In this document: in pieces, positions 52,262 to 64,000 of the stretch
Layout of the letters: the number at the start of each line of letters is the position of its first letter
How positions within the stretch are numbered: position 1 is the first letter of the stretch
Assembly (NCBI RefSeq): GCF_964199755.1
Contig: NC_133900.1
Location: forward strand, 76,368,727 to 76,432,726
Length of the DNA stretch: 64,000 bases
Source: Larus michahellis
Taxonomy: Eukaryota; Chordata; Aves; Charadriiformes; Laridae
Reading direction: 5' to 3'
Made by a program: the position numbers and the translations under genes
Notes under the pieces: generated by a model
What the model was told of the DNA's origin: nothing
The model's database searches: none
What the model saw: the letters and a program-made list of their open reading frames with translations, nothing else

Positions 52262-55200
52262 GGGAGATACTGTTTCTAGATATTCTGGAATATTTTTCCA
52301 CTTGGATCTGGGCATCCTCAGAAGATGGTGTTTCTTTATATAGTGTTTTTGGAGAACCATGTTCCTAACTGTCTCTAGCATACTGGATCATTTAGGAATT
52401 TTTCTAATAATTGCTTATCTCTCAGCCCCATGTGCTCTCTTGTTTCTGTTAATACTTTTTTCATTTTCCCATAATGACAGTGCAGGATTAGACTGTACAG
52501 GGCTGGTTTGAAAGTATTTGCTGATTCACCTTTATTTTGCTGTGTGAGGGAGATTGTGCCTTCTCAAAAATCACACTGTGGTGTGGCATGAAACTTTTCT
52601 TATTGAATAGTTTTATGTAAGCAGTTGTAAGCCTTCTGGAATGGGTTATATCCTCTCATGCACACCCCATTAGATACACAAGAGTATTCCTTTGTCTCTT
52701 GTTGTTGATCTAAACCAGATGTAATCTGTAGGATCTGCTTATCCAGCATGATCATCACTGAAGAGAGAGGTTAGCTAACATGTGGCCATTTCTGTTGTTG
52801 CTGCCTTTGGCCAAATTGTTGCCACTCTTTAAGGAATCGGACTGATGCTGTCTGGCCTTAACAACATGCCTACGCTTACTGCTTGTTGCATGCTTGAGTC
52901 ACTACAGTGCTTTTTCTTTGAGCTTTCTGGTTTTTTAGGCTTGTTGTGCTTCTATTACTGTGTAAGATCTAGGGCTATTGTAGCAAAGTTGGAGCTCTGT
53001 CTTGCCTGTTTTTTTCTCCTATTTCTTTTTGCTGGAAAGCCTTGTAGATCTTAGATCCTTATCTAATCTGATTTCTAACACCACATGAAGATTAGAGACT
53101 CAATTTATTGGAGTTAGAATGAATATAAGAGCATTTCCCCCTCATTAATGCTCTCTAATGTTCACCCTGGACGGTGCAGTCTTCACAAGTGAGGTATTTA
53201 ATTTTTCTTTGGAAGTCTGATTGGTAAACAACTTGGATTAAAAACACATATGACAGAAAAGATTTTTTGTCTCTTTTAAAGCATGAGTACACAACTTATT
53301 CACAAGGACTCTGAAGGAACTAGGACCTTGCAAAGCCAACGTACAGACAGTGGAAAATGCGTCAATTTCATTGATTTCACACCCATGTTTGGAGGTTTCT
53401 TCCTCTCCTCTCTCCTTTTAATCTGCCTTTGAATCTGCCATGGCCACTGCTGTTGTTTTTTTGTGAAGGGAGCCCTGCCTTTGATATTGATAGAGTTATG
53501 ATTTTATCCCAAGGATTTCAGAAAAACATGCTCAGCAAGTGCACTTTGCCTTACCGTCAGATTATTTCTTTGAAAACCTTTCTATTTAAATGGAAAAACA
53601 GATGCATAATTTGTCCAGCTGCTCAACCTTGTCATCAGGGACATGCTCCAGGGATAAGCAGGATTTAGCAGAGGTTAAGGGGGAACATTTGTACAAGAGC
53701 TACTTGTTAATATATTAGTGACGTATCACAGGAAGATTCACTTTGGGCAGGAGCTAAGTGTGGGCTTGATTCAGCTGATCTCTGACGATAAGCTCCAATC
53801 CAAACTAGATCTCTCTCTCTTTCAAGGTTCGTCACTTTATAGAAGAGTATTTACTGCTTTTGAAATGTTTGAGTAAATACTTACACTGATAAAGATTTAA
53901 TGGAAGAAATCCAGTATTCATAGTCTTTTTTTTGACCTCAGGCAAAGCGTAGTTGAACTTGACAGCTTCTTCAGAAATATGCTTTCTTTGGCATAAGCAC
54001 TTAACACATAACCTGTGTCGGTTATGTCTTGCATGTTAACTGCTGACGCAGGATGTGATATAATGAAACCCAGAGCATATCTGAATTAAATTTGGCATTG
54101 CTGCAGGAAAGAGCCAGTTAATGTCCTTGTGTAATGCTTATGTAATAGATTAGATTCTCTGCCTGACTATTCTAGTTGTCTCTGGTGGTATATAAAAAGC
54201 TTGCCACCTTGCTAGTACTCAATTAGCTCATTCGCCACGAGTAAACTAGTTTTCTAGCTTATAGGAGGAAAGCACTTCCAATCCTCTAATTGGTTTATGC
54301 ATATAATCTTTTCCACACACCAACAAGTGCAAAAGTTGACTAGCTAATAGAATCAGAGAATAAAGTGAGAAGGGGAAAAGAGATAAAGAAAGATCTAAAC
54401 TCAAGCTATATGGACAACTTGTACAGTAATAGCACCACAATAACAAAATATGGACACTTGTACAGTAATAACTGAAGTCCCTTCAGTTCTTTTTGGTTAC
54501 TGGAGACACCAGGTAAATCTTCATATAGATAAAAAGAGATCATAGTCACCTAATAGATAAAAATGATTGGTTTTTTTTTTTTTCAGATATACAGTTGCTG
54601 TCAAACTCTCAAACCAGATTTGTAGTGCATATATTATATTAATGTTCTAAATATTTTCTTTATAATGTTTTAAAAGCATGCAAATGGGCTTTAGTTGTTC
54701 CGTGTTATCAGTTTTTAATAGGAAGTTGTACATTTTATAAAACTTAGATTATAAATCTGGTAAAAAAGGGAATTCTATCTTCAGATAGCACATTTGGAGA
54801 TGCCATAACAATGTTCGGTTCGGGGTCGTTGAGAAATTATGCTGTGTAGCCTCTTTTATGGCGTGGAAGATGACCTTTTAGGGTTCTTATCTGGAAAAGA
54901 TAATAATCTCAAGATGATATTTTTAGTGGTCCTGCTGAGCAGGGGCTCTTGAAACAGACTTTCTTCAAGCCTTTAATTGTGGTCATTATCAGGACAGAAC
55001 CAAAAAAGTGCTGGGCCTTTGTTAGTTGCCGGGTTCCTCACAGGGCAGGAGCTGTGAATGTCAGAGGCAGAAGCACTGTGTCTGACAAGAAACGTTATCC
55101 TGAGATTGGAGATTGGATTCCAGGCCTCAGCTGCTTCTCCAGCCTTTCTTACAAGTTTATGACAGCAAAAAATTTGCAGCAATGCTTCCTACAGAGTTAA

Positions 55201-56993
55201 CCCGGACTATGGTGATGCTCCACTTTAAATTTTGTTATGCAGCCCCTTGCCTGACTTCCCACCCATTAAGAGTCCTACCATGAATAAAACTTCAGAAATT
55301 ATTGCTCTAAAGTATTAACCCTTCATTACTAAGGAAAACACAGATGTATTGGAAAGATGTCAGTAATATCTACTTCATGTTCTGCTTTATTTACTTTAAA
55401 CAGTTCTTAAAACAGCATAATCTTCTTTGGAGATGGTGAGATGTTTTATAGATATTTTGCATCTAAATATACATTTTCTAGCCTGCTAATCTCATAACTG
55501 TTACATATTCAGAATCTATTTTACATATGAGCATAGCAAATCATATAGTTTTTAGTTTAAGAACCTATTTGAGAGTAAATACTAATTGAAAGCTTAATTC
55601 TTCTACCAGAGTTTAAGCAGCTCCTTGCCATATGCAGAAGAGCAAATAATTTCCCTGAATACTTTTGATGGTCTTTCTTCTTTTATAAGGCGCAATTGAA
55701 AACTGAAAATTTACCAAGGTGCAAATGAAAAGCTTTAGGTAAGAAATCAGGGGCATGGTTTCACTTGACCTACGATTTTAGCTCCTATTAAACTTCAAGA
55801 GAATAGCTCAGAAAATAGGTTGAATAATTAAAAAAAAAAACCTCATCAAAGAAAAGATGTAGTTGACTGGGTACACTTGCGTTCTGCCCTGTGCCAGTGA
55901 ACCTCCTCTGTTCATTGGGCCATGTCTTTTCCACATGGGCAATTTATCTAACTGCTTCCCAAGACAGCCAGTGTAACTCTGTGAAAGAACAGCACCTCCT
56001 GAGTATTCTCAGGCTGGACACCTGGTTCTGCCTTTTACTTGGTAAGAATGAAATGTCTTATTGTTTGCCTGTTCCTCTGAACCTCTTTGGTCCCTTATAA
56101 CCCCAGAAATATTTATCAGAGAAGCTGGATGTGTTGCTTCTCCCCAAGCACACTGAGTCTCTGAGACAGAAAAGAATGGCACTTGTAGGGTCTCCTTCTC
56201 TGGAATCTCTGAGAGCTTCTATTTTCTCTCAAAATGTAGCTGTAGATACTATCTTTTCCACAGAATTAGATGGTGACTGAAAATGGTGACGACCTTAGTA
56301 GCAGTCTTCTGGCTATGCTCTGTTGCTGAGGCTCTTCCCCTGTCCCATGACTCAGGGTGGGGATATTCCGCAGACGGGAGCAACAAGGCTGGTATGTGTA
56401 AGCATAGGGAAAGGGAGTGGGGCTGACCTATACTATACCGGAGAGTTGAGAAATTTGCAGTCTTCAAAAAAACCCAAACAACCCTGAAATAGCTGGCCAA
56501 AGTGGGTTTTCTAGGTATGGAAAGGATTTGAAGGTTGATTGGAAAAAGCATGTTGGATTCACAGTGGACTGCTATTGTAATTTTTCTTCAGTACGGTGTT
56601 ACAGCCTCAGAAGAGCACTCGTCTATGGAGGTGGAAATACATTCCAAGTTGCAAAATGCTAAATCAGTGGTTTTGTACAAATATCTTACTTCACCAATAC
56701 TTATTTGCAGTTCAAATCTCAGAGAAGTTGCCCATTGGGTTTCACTTCAGTCAAGAAAACACACATCCGATTTTCATATTTTATTTTGCTGTAGAAGAGC
56801 AACTTGGACATTTTACATATCATCCACCCAACTATAAACCCAGGCCACATAGCTGGACCTAGGTCTCTATAGAAGTTGTCGTCCTACATAAATTTATGAT
56901 TAGTTTGTCGTAGGGTCTCAATTAACGTAAGTGTCAGAGAGCAGCAAGGGCCAGCAGTGGAAGGTGAGCCAGAAGCTGAGCATAGTTACAAGG
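52262..56993. other. Intergenic DNA between LTRs
   Basis: This is 4.7 kb of AT-rich sequence. I looked for gag, protease, reverse transcriptase, integrase and env remnants between LTR copies 2 and 3 and recognised none, so this is not the inside of a provirus. No host exon was recognised either. Confidence 0.6.
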
Positions 56994-57648
56994 TGTTACG
57001 GTTTGAGAAACCTGTAACAATTTATTGTCGTTTAGAAAATTATTCTATCACCCGATGACCCCTCCCCACCTGGGAAGGGGAATCGGGGAAAAACAAAGAA
57101 ACACAAGGATCGAAATATAAATAGATTTAGTAGGATAAGACTATGAATAATTAGCATTAATAATACTAAAGAAGCAATACTGATCCCAATACCAATATAA
57201 AATATCCAAGGATTATACTCAGCCCATTCCATCAGCAGGAAGCCCTGCACTCCCAGCAGGGGACAGCAAATGTGGGACACTGGGAGCGCTGTGGCTTTAG
57301 GAGGAAGGGAATGGCTCAGGGCTCCAGCACCGGGGCAAGGAGTTCTCTGGACTGCAGCCATCGAGGGAGAGAGAGAGAGAACTACGCAGCAAACTTTCTA
57401 ATTGATACTGAATGTGACGTTCATGGTATGAAATAATCCTGTTGGCAGCTTGGGTCAAGTGCCCAGGTCTTGCTCCTCCTCATCCCTGCACCTGGCAAGG
57501 CTCAAAAACACTGAGACCTTGATTCCCACATAGCCTAGCTGGCTATAACGTAAATATTTTCACCAATTCAGACACTAATGTCTTCTAAAAGTGCAGTTTT
57601 CCCAAGCAGTAGAAGAGAAATTAGTCCTGTGTTGCTCAAACCAGGATG
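56994..57648 (-). mobile_element. Solo LTR, family A, copy 3
   Basis: This is the same family and orientation as the copies at 34834 and 50483, and close to copy 1 in sequence. It begins TGTTACGGTTTGAGAAAC on the plus strand and ends CTCAAACCAGGATG. The final CA is changed to TG if the boundary is right. Flanks CAAGG (56989-56993) and CGAGG (57649-57653) differ at one base and are probably a decayed target-site duplication. Confidence 0.85.
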
Positions 57649-58160
57649 CGAGGCCAGCAGAGGGAAGTGCCTGGTCCTACCCAGGACGCAGGACTGGGGT
57701 GCCCAGGCAAGGCGAGCAGGGCAGGTCTGGTCAGGCCACCCAGGGCAAGGCGCAGCCCAGCAGTCACCAGGCAAGTCCACAGGGACGAGGCAGGGCTGAG
57801 GCCAGGCCAGAAAGTCATCCTGCACGTCAGGGTGTGGGCATGAGTCAACAAGGCTGATGGCCAGGCCTGGGCATGGCTGACATGCAGCGGGATTCATAGC
57901 TGATGTGGGAGCAAGGGGTAGTGGCTCAGCTTAAAAGCAGTTTGCGTGGGAAAGCAGGGTCAGCCCTGGCAGAAGCCTCCCCGCCACGCTGTCTGGAGGG
58001 CTCTGTCCCAAGGTCTGCCGCAGAAGGGGGACCTCCCTCAACTGCACTATCTCTGAGCTGGCCCCAAGCCCATGCAGCCAAACCTCTGGGAAGGGGAATG
58101 CTCTCAGGACCCATACAGAGGGATATAAATGCATCTCTAGTAGGACATTTCCAGTAATGG
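57649..58160. other. GC-rich segment next to LTR copy 3
   Basis: About 500 bp are much richer in G and C than the surroundings, with loosely repeated CAGGGCAAGGCGCAGCCCAG-like wording up to about 57800. Several overlapping open frames on both strands result from the low stop-codon density. It could be an unrecognised repeat or ERV piece; I cannot assign it. Confidence 0.5.
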
Positions 58161-61100
58161 ATGTGTCTTTCTGTCCAGTGTCCAAACCTCATCTCTGTTT
58201 ATCAGTTTCCAGCACTGATTCCATGCTCAGCTCATAAGCCTGCCAAAGGCTCAGGTAGCTTTCTGGCTGTGACAGAGTATGTCTGCCACTGTGGCAGAAT
58301 GCTTAGGAGAAAAATAAACTCTTGGGTGATTAGGAGTTCATTTCTGCTGATAGATATGGAAGAAGCTATTTGACAGACAGGTTCAGTTTTCTGCAACTGT
58401 TAGTTCAAAGCTGTCTGCAGAATCTGAAGTATTTGCAACTGAAGAGCTTGCTAGAAATGATCCACCGTTATGCAGTCATTTATATCCAGTAGTATGGAAA
58501 GGTTAAATATTCTCCTACAGTGCAAAAGTGAATCATGAGGCTTGCTTTAAGGTCATGCATTACTTTATCTGATACTACTGCACAATATATTGGACACAGG
58601 ATCGATCCTAAAACACATTCATCTTTCGTAATGCTTGTCATAAGGAAGAGGTCAGATGGATTTTATGAGCCTGTATTCTGCCGAGCATTGTGAAGATCCC
58701 TCAAAGTTGACAGAAGCTTTTTTGGACTGCCAAATCTTTTTGGAGGGTTCTACATCTTCTCGTATTGTCATAGTTAATCTCCATTTATCGTAGTTCAGCA
58801 GATACACTTTCAAGAATGCATGGTGTAGAATTTAACAAGAAAAAGTGTTAAAATACACTAAATTATATTTAAATATTCCATTTAAATCATTCCTGGCAAA
58901 AAATCAAAATAAGTTTGCAAGTTTACAATGCAGAGAATTCTGCGATGCTCTTATATGGTACAGAAAACAATGACAAGAGCTTTCTGGTTTTTGATCCTAC
59001 ATTATCATTACCGCTGTCATTTACAGACATTTGTTTGGGTGTAATTCTAAATAAAAAGACCGGGCTGTCCTTTGTTTAGTGTCTGTGCCCTGAAGAAAGG
59101 GGTCGGCATCTGTGAAATTTTTCAGAGACTCCTGAGAAGGAAAACCTCTTATGAAGAGAAGACGACATCTGTGGTTTGCTCAAGAGCAGAATAGTTGGGC
59201 CAGCAGCGTCCATTCCATTGCATCTGCATTTCCATTTCTTTGGGTGACATAAACTTGAGGGTAAAAGATGTGATCAACTTCCAGCCAAATCGTTTTCATC
59301 ACACCTCCATTAAGAGGAGCTCATTACTATCAGTCACGAATTTCTGATTCGTTCCCCCCTTCTCTTTTGGTTGTTAGTGTTGAATTAGTTTACTAGTTGT
59401 TTAATTAGATATTTGTAGACCTGTAAGGCCCTCTGCAGTCTTGGTGTTCTGCAGCTAAAGGATCAAATCAAGTGGATTACTTTTCTAATGTAAATAGTTT
59501 AATTGATTTTCCCTTTAACACATATTTATGGTTTATCTTAGTTAACAGAAAATCTGTAGACATACCAGTAGATTATAACTATGGCAACAAGTCCAGAGAA
59601 GATGGAACAATTTCTTTTCAGGATGTAACAGGCAAATAAGTCTCGGGGTTGTTTTTTTTCCGCTACCAGTACTCTATTCACAAGTCAGAACTGTTAACGT
59701 GTGATATCTGCAACATGTGGCAGTTTCATCACTATGAAATTAATACAATGGGGAAGAAAATGATTAACAGTGGATGTTAGTCAAGTTTGTGATTTGAAGA
59801 AATAGCCTACAGAAGATTTGGTGAAATCGGTGTAATCACAGAGGACAGCTCCTTGTTGTGTGTGTGGTTGAGAAACAATGAAAACAAACAATTAAACTGG
59901 TGCCAGATTAAGCTTTTACAGCATGGAAGTAATTATATTTTTCATAGAAATTAGCAATGAAATATTCATGAATTCCAAGTTATTTTAATAATAATTATAA
60001 CAATGTGTATACACTTTCCACTGCATCCAACAGAAAAGTCCATCTTCAAAAAGAAAATCAGTTTCTCATTGAATTGCTCTACTGAGGCTGATGAAGTTTC
60101 AAGCCCTTTATTTCTTCTCAAAATTAAAAACTGTGTCAATGACTGTTGTCACTATTTATGATGGTTGTGGTCTCCTCTTTTAGAGGTGTTTTTCCACCAC
60201 TGAAATGTATGTTCTGTACGACCTGGGTCTCTCCCTCTCCATGCCCTGCCCTCTGCCACACGCATAGGTGCTCTGGAAGCTGTGCATGAGTTCTCCACTC
60301 CACCAGGAGAGCCTGGTTGCGAGGGTCCATTGGCAGTCCAGCGATGCCGGGTTCAATGAATCATCATGGAGGAGAAGGAACCCACAGTTCTGTCTGCTGG
60401 TCACAAACACTGGAAATGCTTTGGCATTTCAAGACAGTTTTGCTCTCACTGTCAAACGAAATACTTCTTCCATTTACTTTTCTGTGACAGTTATTTCTTT
60501 TTTCCCTTTTTTTATTACTGAGAAAACAAATGCCTCACTTTAGGGCCTGACAGCTCTTCTGTAGCTACTGCCCTTGGTGGTCTGTGTTGTGACTTCTTAG
60601 AAGAGTCATAAGGATCAGGCCAGCGTCCAGGTCAGTGGATTGAACACATCCTCCCACCGGAGGAGAGAAAGCCCAGTGTCTCACGTGGAGAGATTCCACT
60701 CTCTCATAACTGCTGCCTCTGAGCGCTCCCTGTGCGATCAGCCCTTGCCAGCTCAGAGCATGAGCCTGAGCTTACCCGAGGCTCAGGGAAAAGTAGGACC
60801 ACTGAAGGTTTTCCATTCACAGCTGGTGCTATGCTGGAACAGCTCCTTCTCCCCAGTAACTTCTGCCAGCCAGCTAGCATTGCCACCAGGGCCGAGGGAG
60901 ACAACTTTACTACAGGAAGCAGAGAAGGGCTGACCACCACCTTGTAGAAGCAGTAAGCTTAATTAATCAGCTGAGCAGTATCAAGGGTCAAGAATAGGTT
61001 TATGATGATTTGTCCTCACTCAGCTGAAGAGGATCATGGAAATCCTATGAGAAACTAACCCTTCTGAAAAGAGTAAATCACCTCTTTTTAGCAACTGAGC

Positions 61101-62999
61101 TTCTGTTCAGACCGTTCGTGGTGTTGGGGGCTAAGCCCATCATCATTGAGCATGCAGCAGTGGGACAGAAGGATGTTACCATCTCAACTGTTTGTGGAGT
61201 AGAGATGGATGAGGCAAGGGGAGGCCTGCAGAAAGGCTTAGAGGCAGAAGATAATTGAACATCTCCTACAGAACTGGTAGAAGAAGGTGGGGATGCAGGT
61301 CTCCCACAGGAGATCCCACAGTCACAAGCAGTAGCTTTTCTTTTTGCCACAAGTCTTGAGCCTGTTTGCAGCCTCTGATGTTAGGATTCCTGGGATGAAC
61401 GTGTGCAATCCCAACGTGGCATCCTGGGGAACAGAACCTATTTACTTCAGGACACACACAGCGGTCAGGTGGAGGGCTGAGTATTTCTGCACTTGTTTCC
61501 AAACACAATGTGTCCAAAGGTGAGTTAAAGCAGGTAGACCTCTCTTTCTTCTCAGGCTGTTCCTCCGAATGATGAGTGCCATAAGGCCCAGAAACACGCT
61601 GGGCTCAACTTTTCTGTCCTCCTTATTTGAGTTTGTGTCTCAGTGCGTTCACCGAGGTCTGCTCTCCAACTCCTGCCTGGTCTGCCAACCCTGCCATGTT
61701 TAGTCAAGTCTTCATGTTCTTCCCAATAGTCCCGCTGTGTTTCACTACTGGAATTTAGGACCTTATCTGTGTTTAAACTCAGAAGCCTGCACCTAGCTAA
61801 TGGTTTTGCCTGTTTGTTAGCCCTGTGGCCAGGGTGAGCATGTAAAGGACTGTAGCTTTCATACTTGTGGGTGAGCCCTATTTCTGTTTTAAGGACTTGG
61901 GTTAAGACCTGCTTTCTGGAGTACCTGTTGCCTCCTTTGACTGGGCAGGCTTGCTTATGAATTAGAGGAATGGGTAAAAACAGTGTTTGAGAAGAGGATC
62001 AATAGCTAAAACAGAGGGGGGATAAATGTGCCAGGTGTGATGGAGGGAGCTTGGCCTTCGGGCTTTTTTTTGTTTTGCTGAATTTTTCAGTAGGGCTCTT
62101 GGCTGCGCGTCCAGCATACATTCAAATAAATAACTTGCAAGTCAAGTTTTTTATATAATTGCTCAATTTTTAGTCTGATGCAATGAATTTGTGGTGCTTA
62201 TATAATAAAATAGCTCTAATCACACATTGAAAAGAAATCAGGTTTAAATTCAGCAGTTCAGATATTTATAGAAGGGCCAGGACAGGTTTGCAGTGCAATG
62301 GAAGAGTTCCTCTTAAGGTGGTTTAGCTTGATAGTGATTAAAGGATTACAGATGCATAGAAATGTGTACAAATGACACGTGTTTCTTGTCTATTTCAAAA
62401 TTATTCTAAATTAAAAATGTGTGTGTATTTATATATATAGGGGCTTCCTGGAATTTGAACAATTAATGTTTCATTTTGTGCTTTTTTATGTATCTATGCT
62501 GAAACAAGATCTGCTATGTATTTAACTGATACCATTACATTTAAAATAATGGCTACTGAGTGTGCTGAACCTCCTGAGAAATCCGTGTGTTGCTCCAGCT
62601 TTCCCGAAGCCTTCCCTCTCGGCAAATCTGGCTCCATTTCTTATGGAGAAGTCCTGACTTGTATCTTTTGTTTGCAGAGCGCGTAGCGACGCGATACCTC
62701 TCATGCAATTAGAAGACATTTTTTGGAGCCGTGTCCTTTTTCTCGGCAGATGTTGTCTTGTAATTGAAAACGTGACTTTGGTCGTGATACCCGGTGTAGT
62801 GATACTTTATGGTTGTGCCTGATCATTTCGAGGTTGGCGTTCTTAGCTGAGGAAAAAATTATTAAAGCTTGCAATTAATCAGTCTGCACACTCATGCATA
62901 TTACGTGTTTCCCGTTGGGACTGCAGAAAGAGGATATAATCAAAGGGAAGGAGGGAGGCTTGTAATGAACCTTAATACGTGTTAATTATGGCAATTAGT
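58161..62999. other. Intergenic DNA
   Basis: No gene or known repeat was recognised. 60150-61520 is less AT-rich than its surroundings, with short open frames on both strands but no domain I know. A TG/TA dinucleotide stretch (TGTGTGTGTATTTATATATATA) is at 62418-62439. Confidence 0.55.
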
Positions 63000-63009
63000 C
63001 CAGAAGCGG

Positions 63010-63180
63010 GGTAAGGCTTGCCGTGCCGCCGGCCCTGCGCTGGCTGGGAAGGAAGGTGCTGCCACCCGCTGGCGCCGGGACGGGGATGCCCGCGGTCCCC
63101 GGGCGGGTCCCCGCGGTCCCCGGGCGGGTCCCCGGCCTCACCGGTCCCACGCCGGCACCAGCAAATCTCGTCAGGATGAA
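63010..63180. promoter_or_regulatory. Small GC-rich, CpG-containing island
   Basis: A GC-rich patch of about 170 bp in otherwise AT-rich DNA contains many CpG and a tandem duplication of 21 bp. It could be a weak promoter or first exon of the next gene. No TATA box or coding start with homology was seen, so this is tentative. Confidence 0.4.
63091..63132. repeat. Two perfect 21-bp tandem units
   Basis: Units at 63091-63111 and 63112-63132 are identical and begin CGCGGTCCCCGGGCGGGTCC. It is a small variable-number repeat candidate within the GC-rich patch. Confidence 0.92.
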
Positions 63181-64000
63181 GCTCCGGTTTCCAATTCTGC
63201 TTTTGATTGACATGCAGAGGGGCGATAGGTGTTTTCCAGGCTTGAGGCAACGCGAAGCGGTTGAGATGCAGGGGGTTTTTCTGGAGTTGTGCAGGAAATC
63301 GGTATAATTTTTCTGAAGAACTCTGGGACTCTTTAACATCGATGGTCTTGTCTGACAACTGCCACATTAATACAGCTCTAAGAAGTGTTTAGATTGATAT
63401 TTTCTCGTTAGTTTTTTGTTTCTTTTCTCTTTTCATATTTTTTTTTGTTCTTTTTGTTGTTGCAGTGACTGCATTTTTGAGAGTGATACATATTAGGGCT
63501 AGTGATATTTCATTGGCAAAAGGCTTCTTTTTGGAATGTGCCCATTTTAGTTATGTACCAAATATAAAATACCACCTGTCTGTATAAAAAGACTATCAGG
63601 TAATACCTGTTTTAAACAGTAGCAAGAAGTTCACCCTAGAGAAAAAGAATACCCGTCAGACCTGAGAAGGTTATTTCCACTGTTACAGAGACCTTCGTCT
63701 CCCCTCTAATTCACCCAGATGCCTCAGTCCCTCTAAACTCCAGAGCGAACAGATGAGCCTGAAAGCATGTTGTGAAGGTCAACATGTTTTGAACCTCTCA
63801 GGTGAAAGTATTGCAAGAATAAGGCATGTTGGTATGGAGCATTCTGCCAGGATCTCCTCTTATTTGTAAACAGAGTAAAATACCGGCCTCATTGCAGCAC
63901 AGTGTCACTTAAAAACATTTTAGGCCTTAATTGCTCTTTAGAATGCTCTTAATTAGGATGTCTATGGTCTAATACAAAGATGCACATCTCTCTAGCCTCA
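63181..64000. other. Intergenic DNA to the window end
   Basis: AT-rich sequence with T-rich runs near 63410-63465. No gene or repeat was recognised. Confidence 0.55.

Noticed and set aside
50483-57648. LTR copies 2 and 3 as the two ends of one provirus
   Set aside because: The 5.9 kb between them has no recognisable gag, pol or env remnants, contains other LTRs, and the outer flanks do not match as a target-site duplication.
61078-61517. Two minus-strand open frames of 83-90 codons
   Set aside because: No recognisable domain; the plus strand also has an open stretch here, so coding direction is undecided.

Overview
This window is vertebrate nuclear DNA and almost certainly from a bird. It has split genes with GT-AG introns, AT-rich introns and one GC-rich CpG-island promoter. 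It also carries several CR1 LINE 3' ends of the avian type and avian endogenous-retrovirus LTRs that begin TGTCCTGGTTT or TGTACTGGTTT. Nothing prokaryotic is present: no operons, CRISPR array or insertion sequences.

One protein-coding gene can be supported, and it is complete. LONRF1 (LON peptidase N-terminal domain and RING finger 1) lies on the minus strand. It has 12 coding exons between 23712 (ATG) and 8220 (TGA) and a 3'UTR running to a polyadenylation signal at 7133-7128. Every exon junction read by eye keeps the frame, and the product is 730 aa. Its order is N-terminal RING, TPR-like helices, a charged serine-rich linker, a second RING, and a C-terminal LON substrate-binding domain without a protease domain. 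This is the layout of a RING-type E3 ubiquitin ligase with two RINGs.

Layout: 1-7100 is intergenic with one degraded CR1, a CR1 tail scrap and an A-rich tract. 7110-23712 is LONRF1, with CR1 copies in introns 1 and 11 and a G-rich hexamer repeat in intron 1. About 22.9-24.3 kb is the CpG-island promoter, which holds a perfect 37-bp inverted repeat with a 2-bp spacer. 24.3-64 kb is a roughly 40 kb stretch in which I can support no coding exon. It holds four more CR1 copies, including a 1.4 kb piece with reverse-transcriptase remnants. It also holds five LTR units: three same-orientation copies of one family at 34.8, 50.5 and 57.0 kb, and two of another type meeting tail to tail at 51.3-52.3 kb. 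A small GC-rich island lies near 63.0-63.2 kb. In mammals the neighbour on this side is TRMT9B and then DLC1; no TRMT9B coding exon was recognised here.

I did not find a previously undescribed multi-gene system. The most notable signals are the promoter palindrome, the GGGGGC repeat in intron 1, an upstream ATG that opens a long frame across exon 1, and the LTR cluster.
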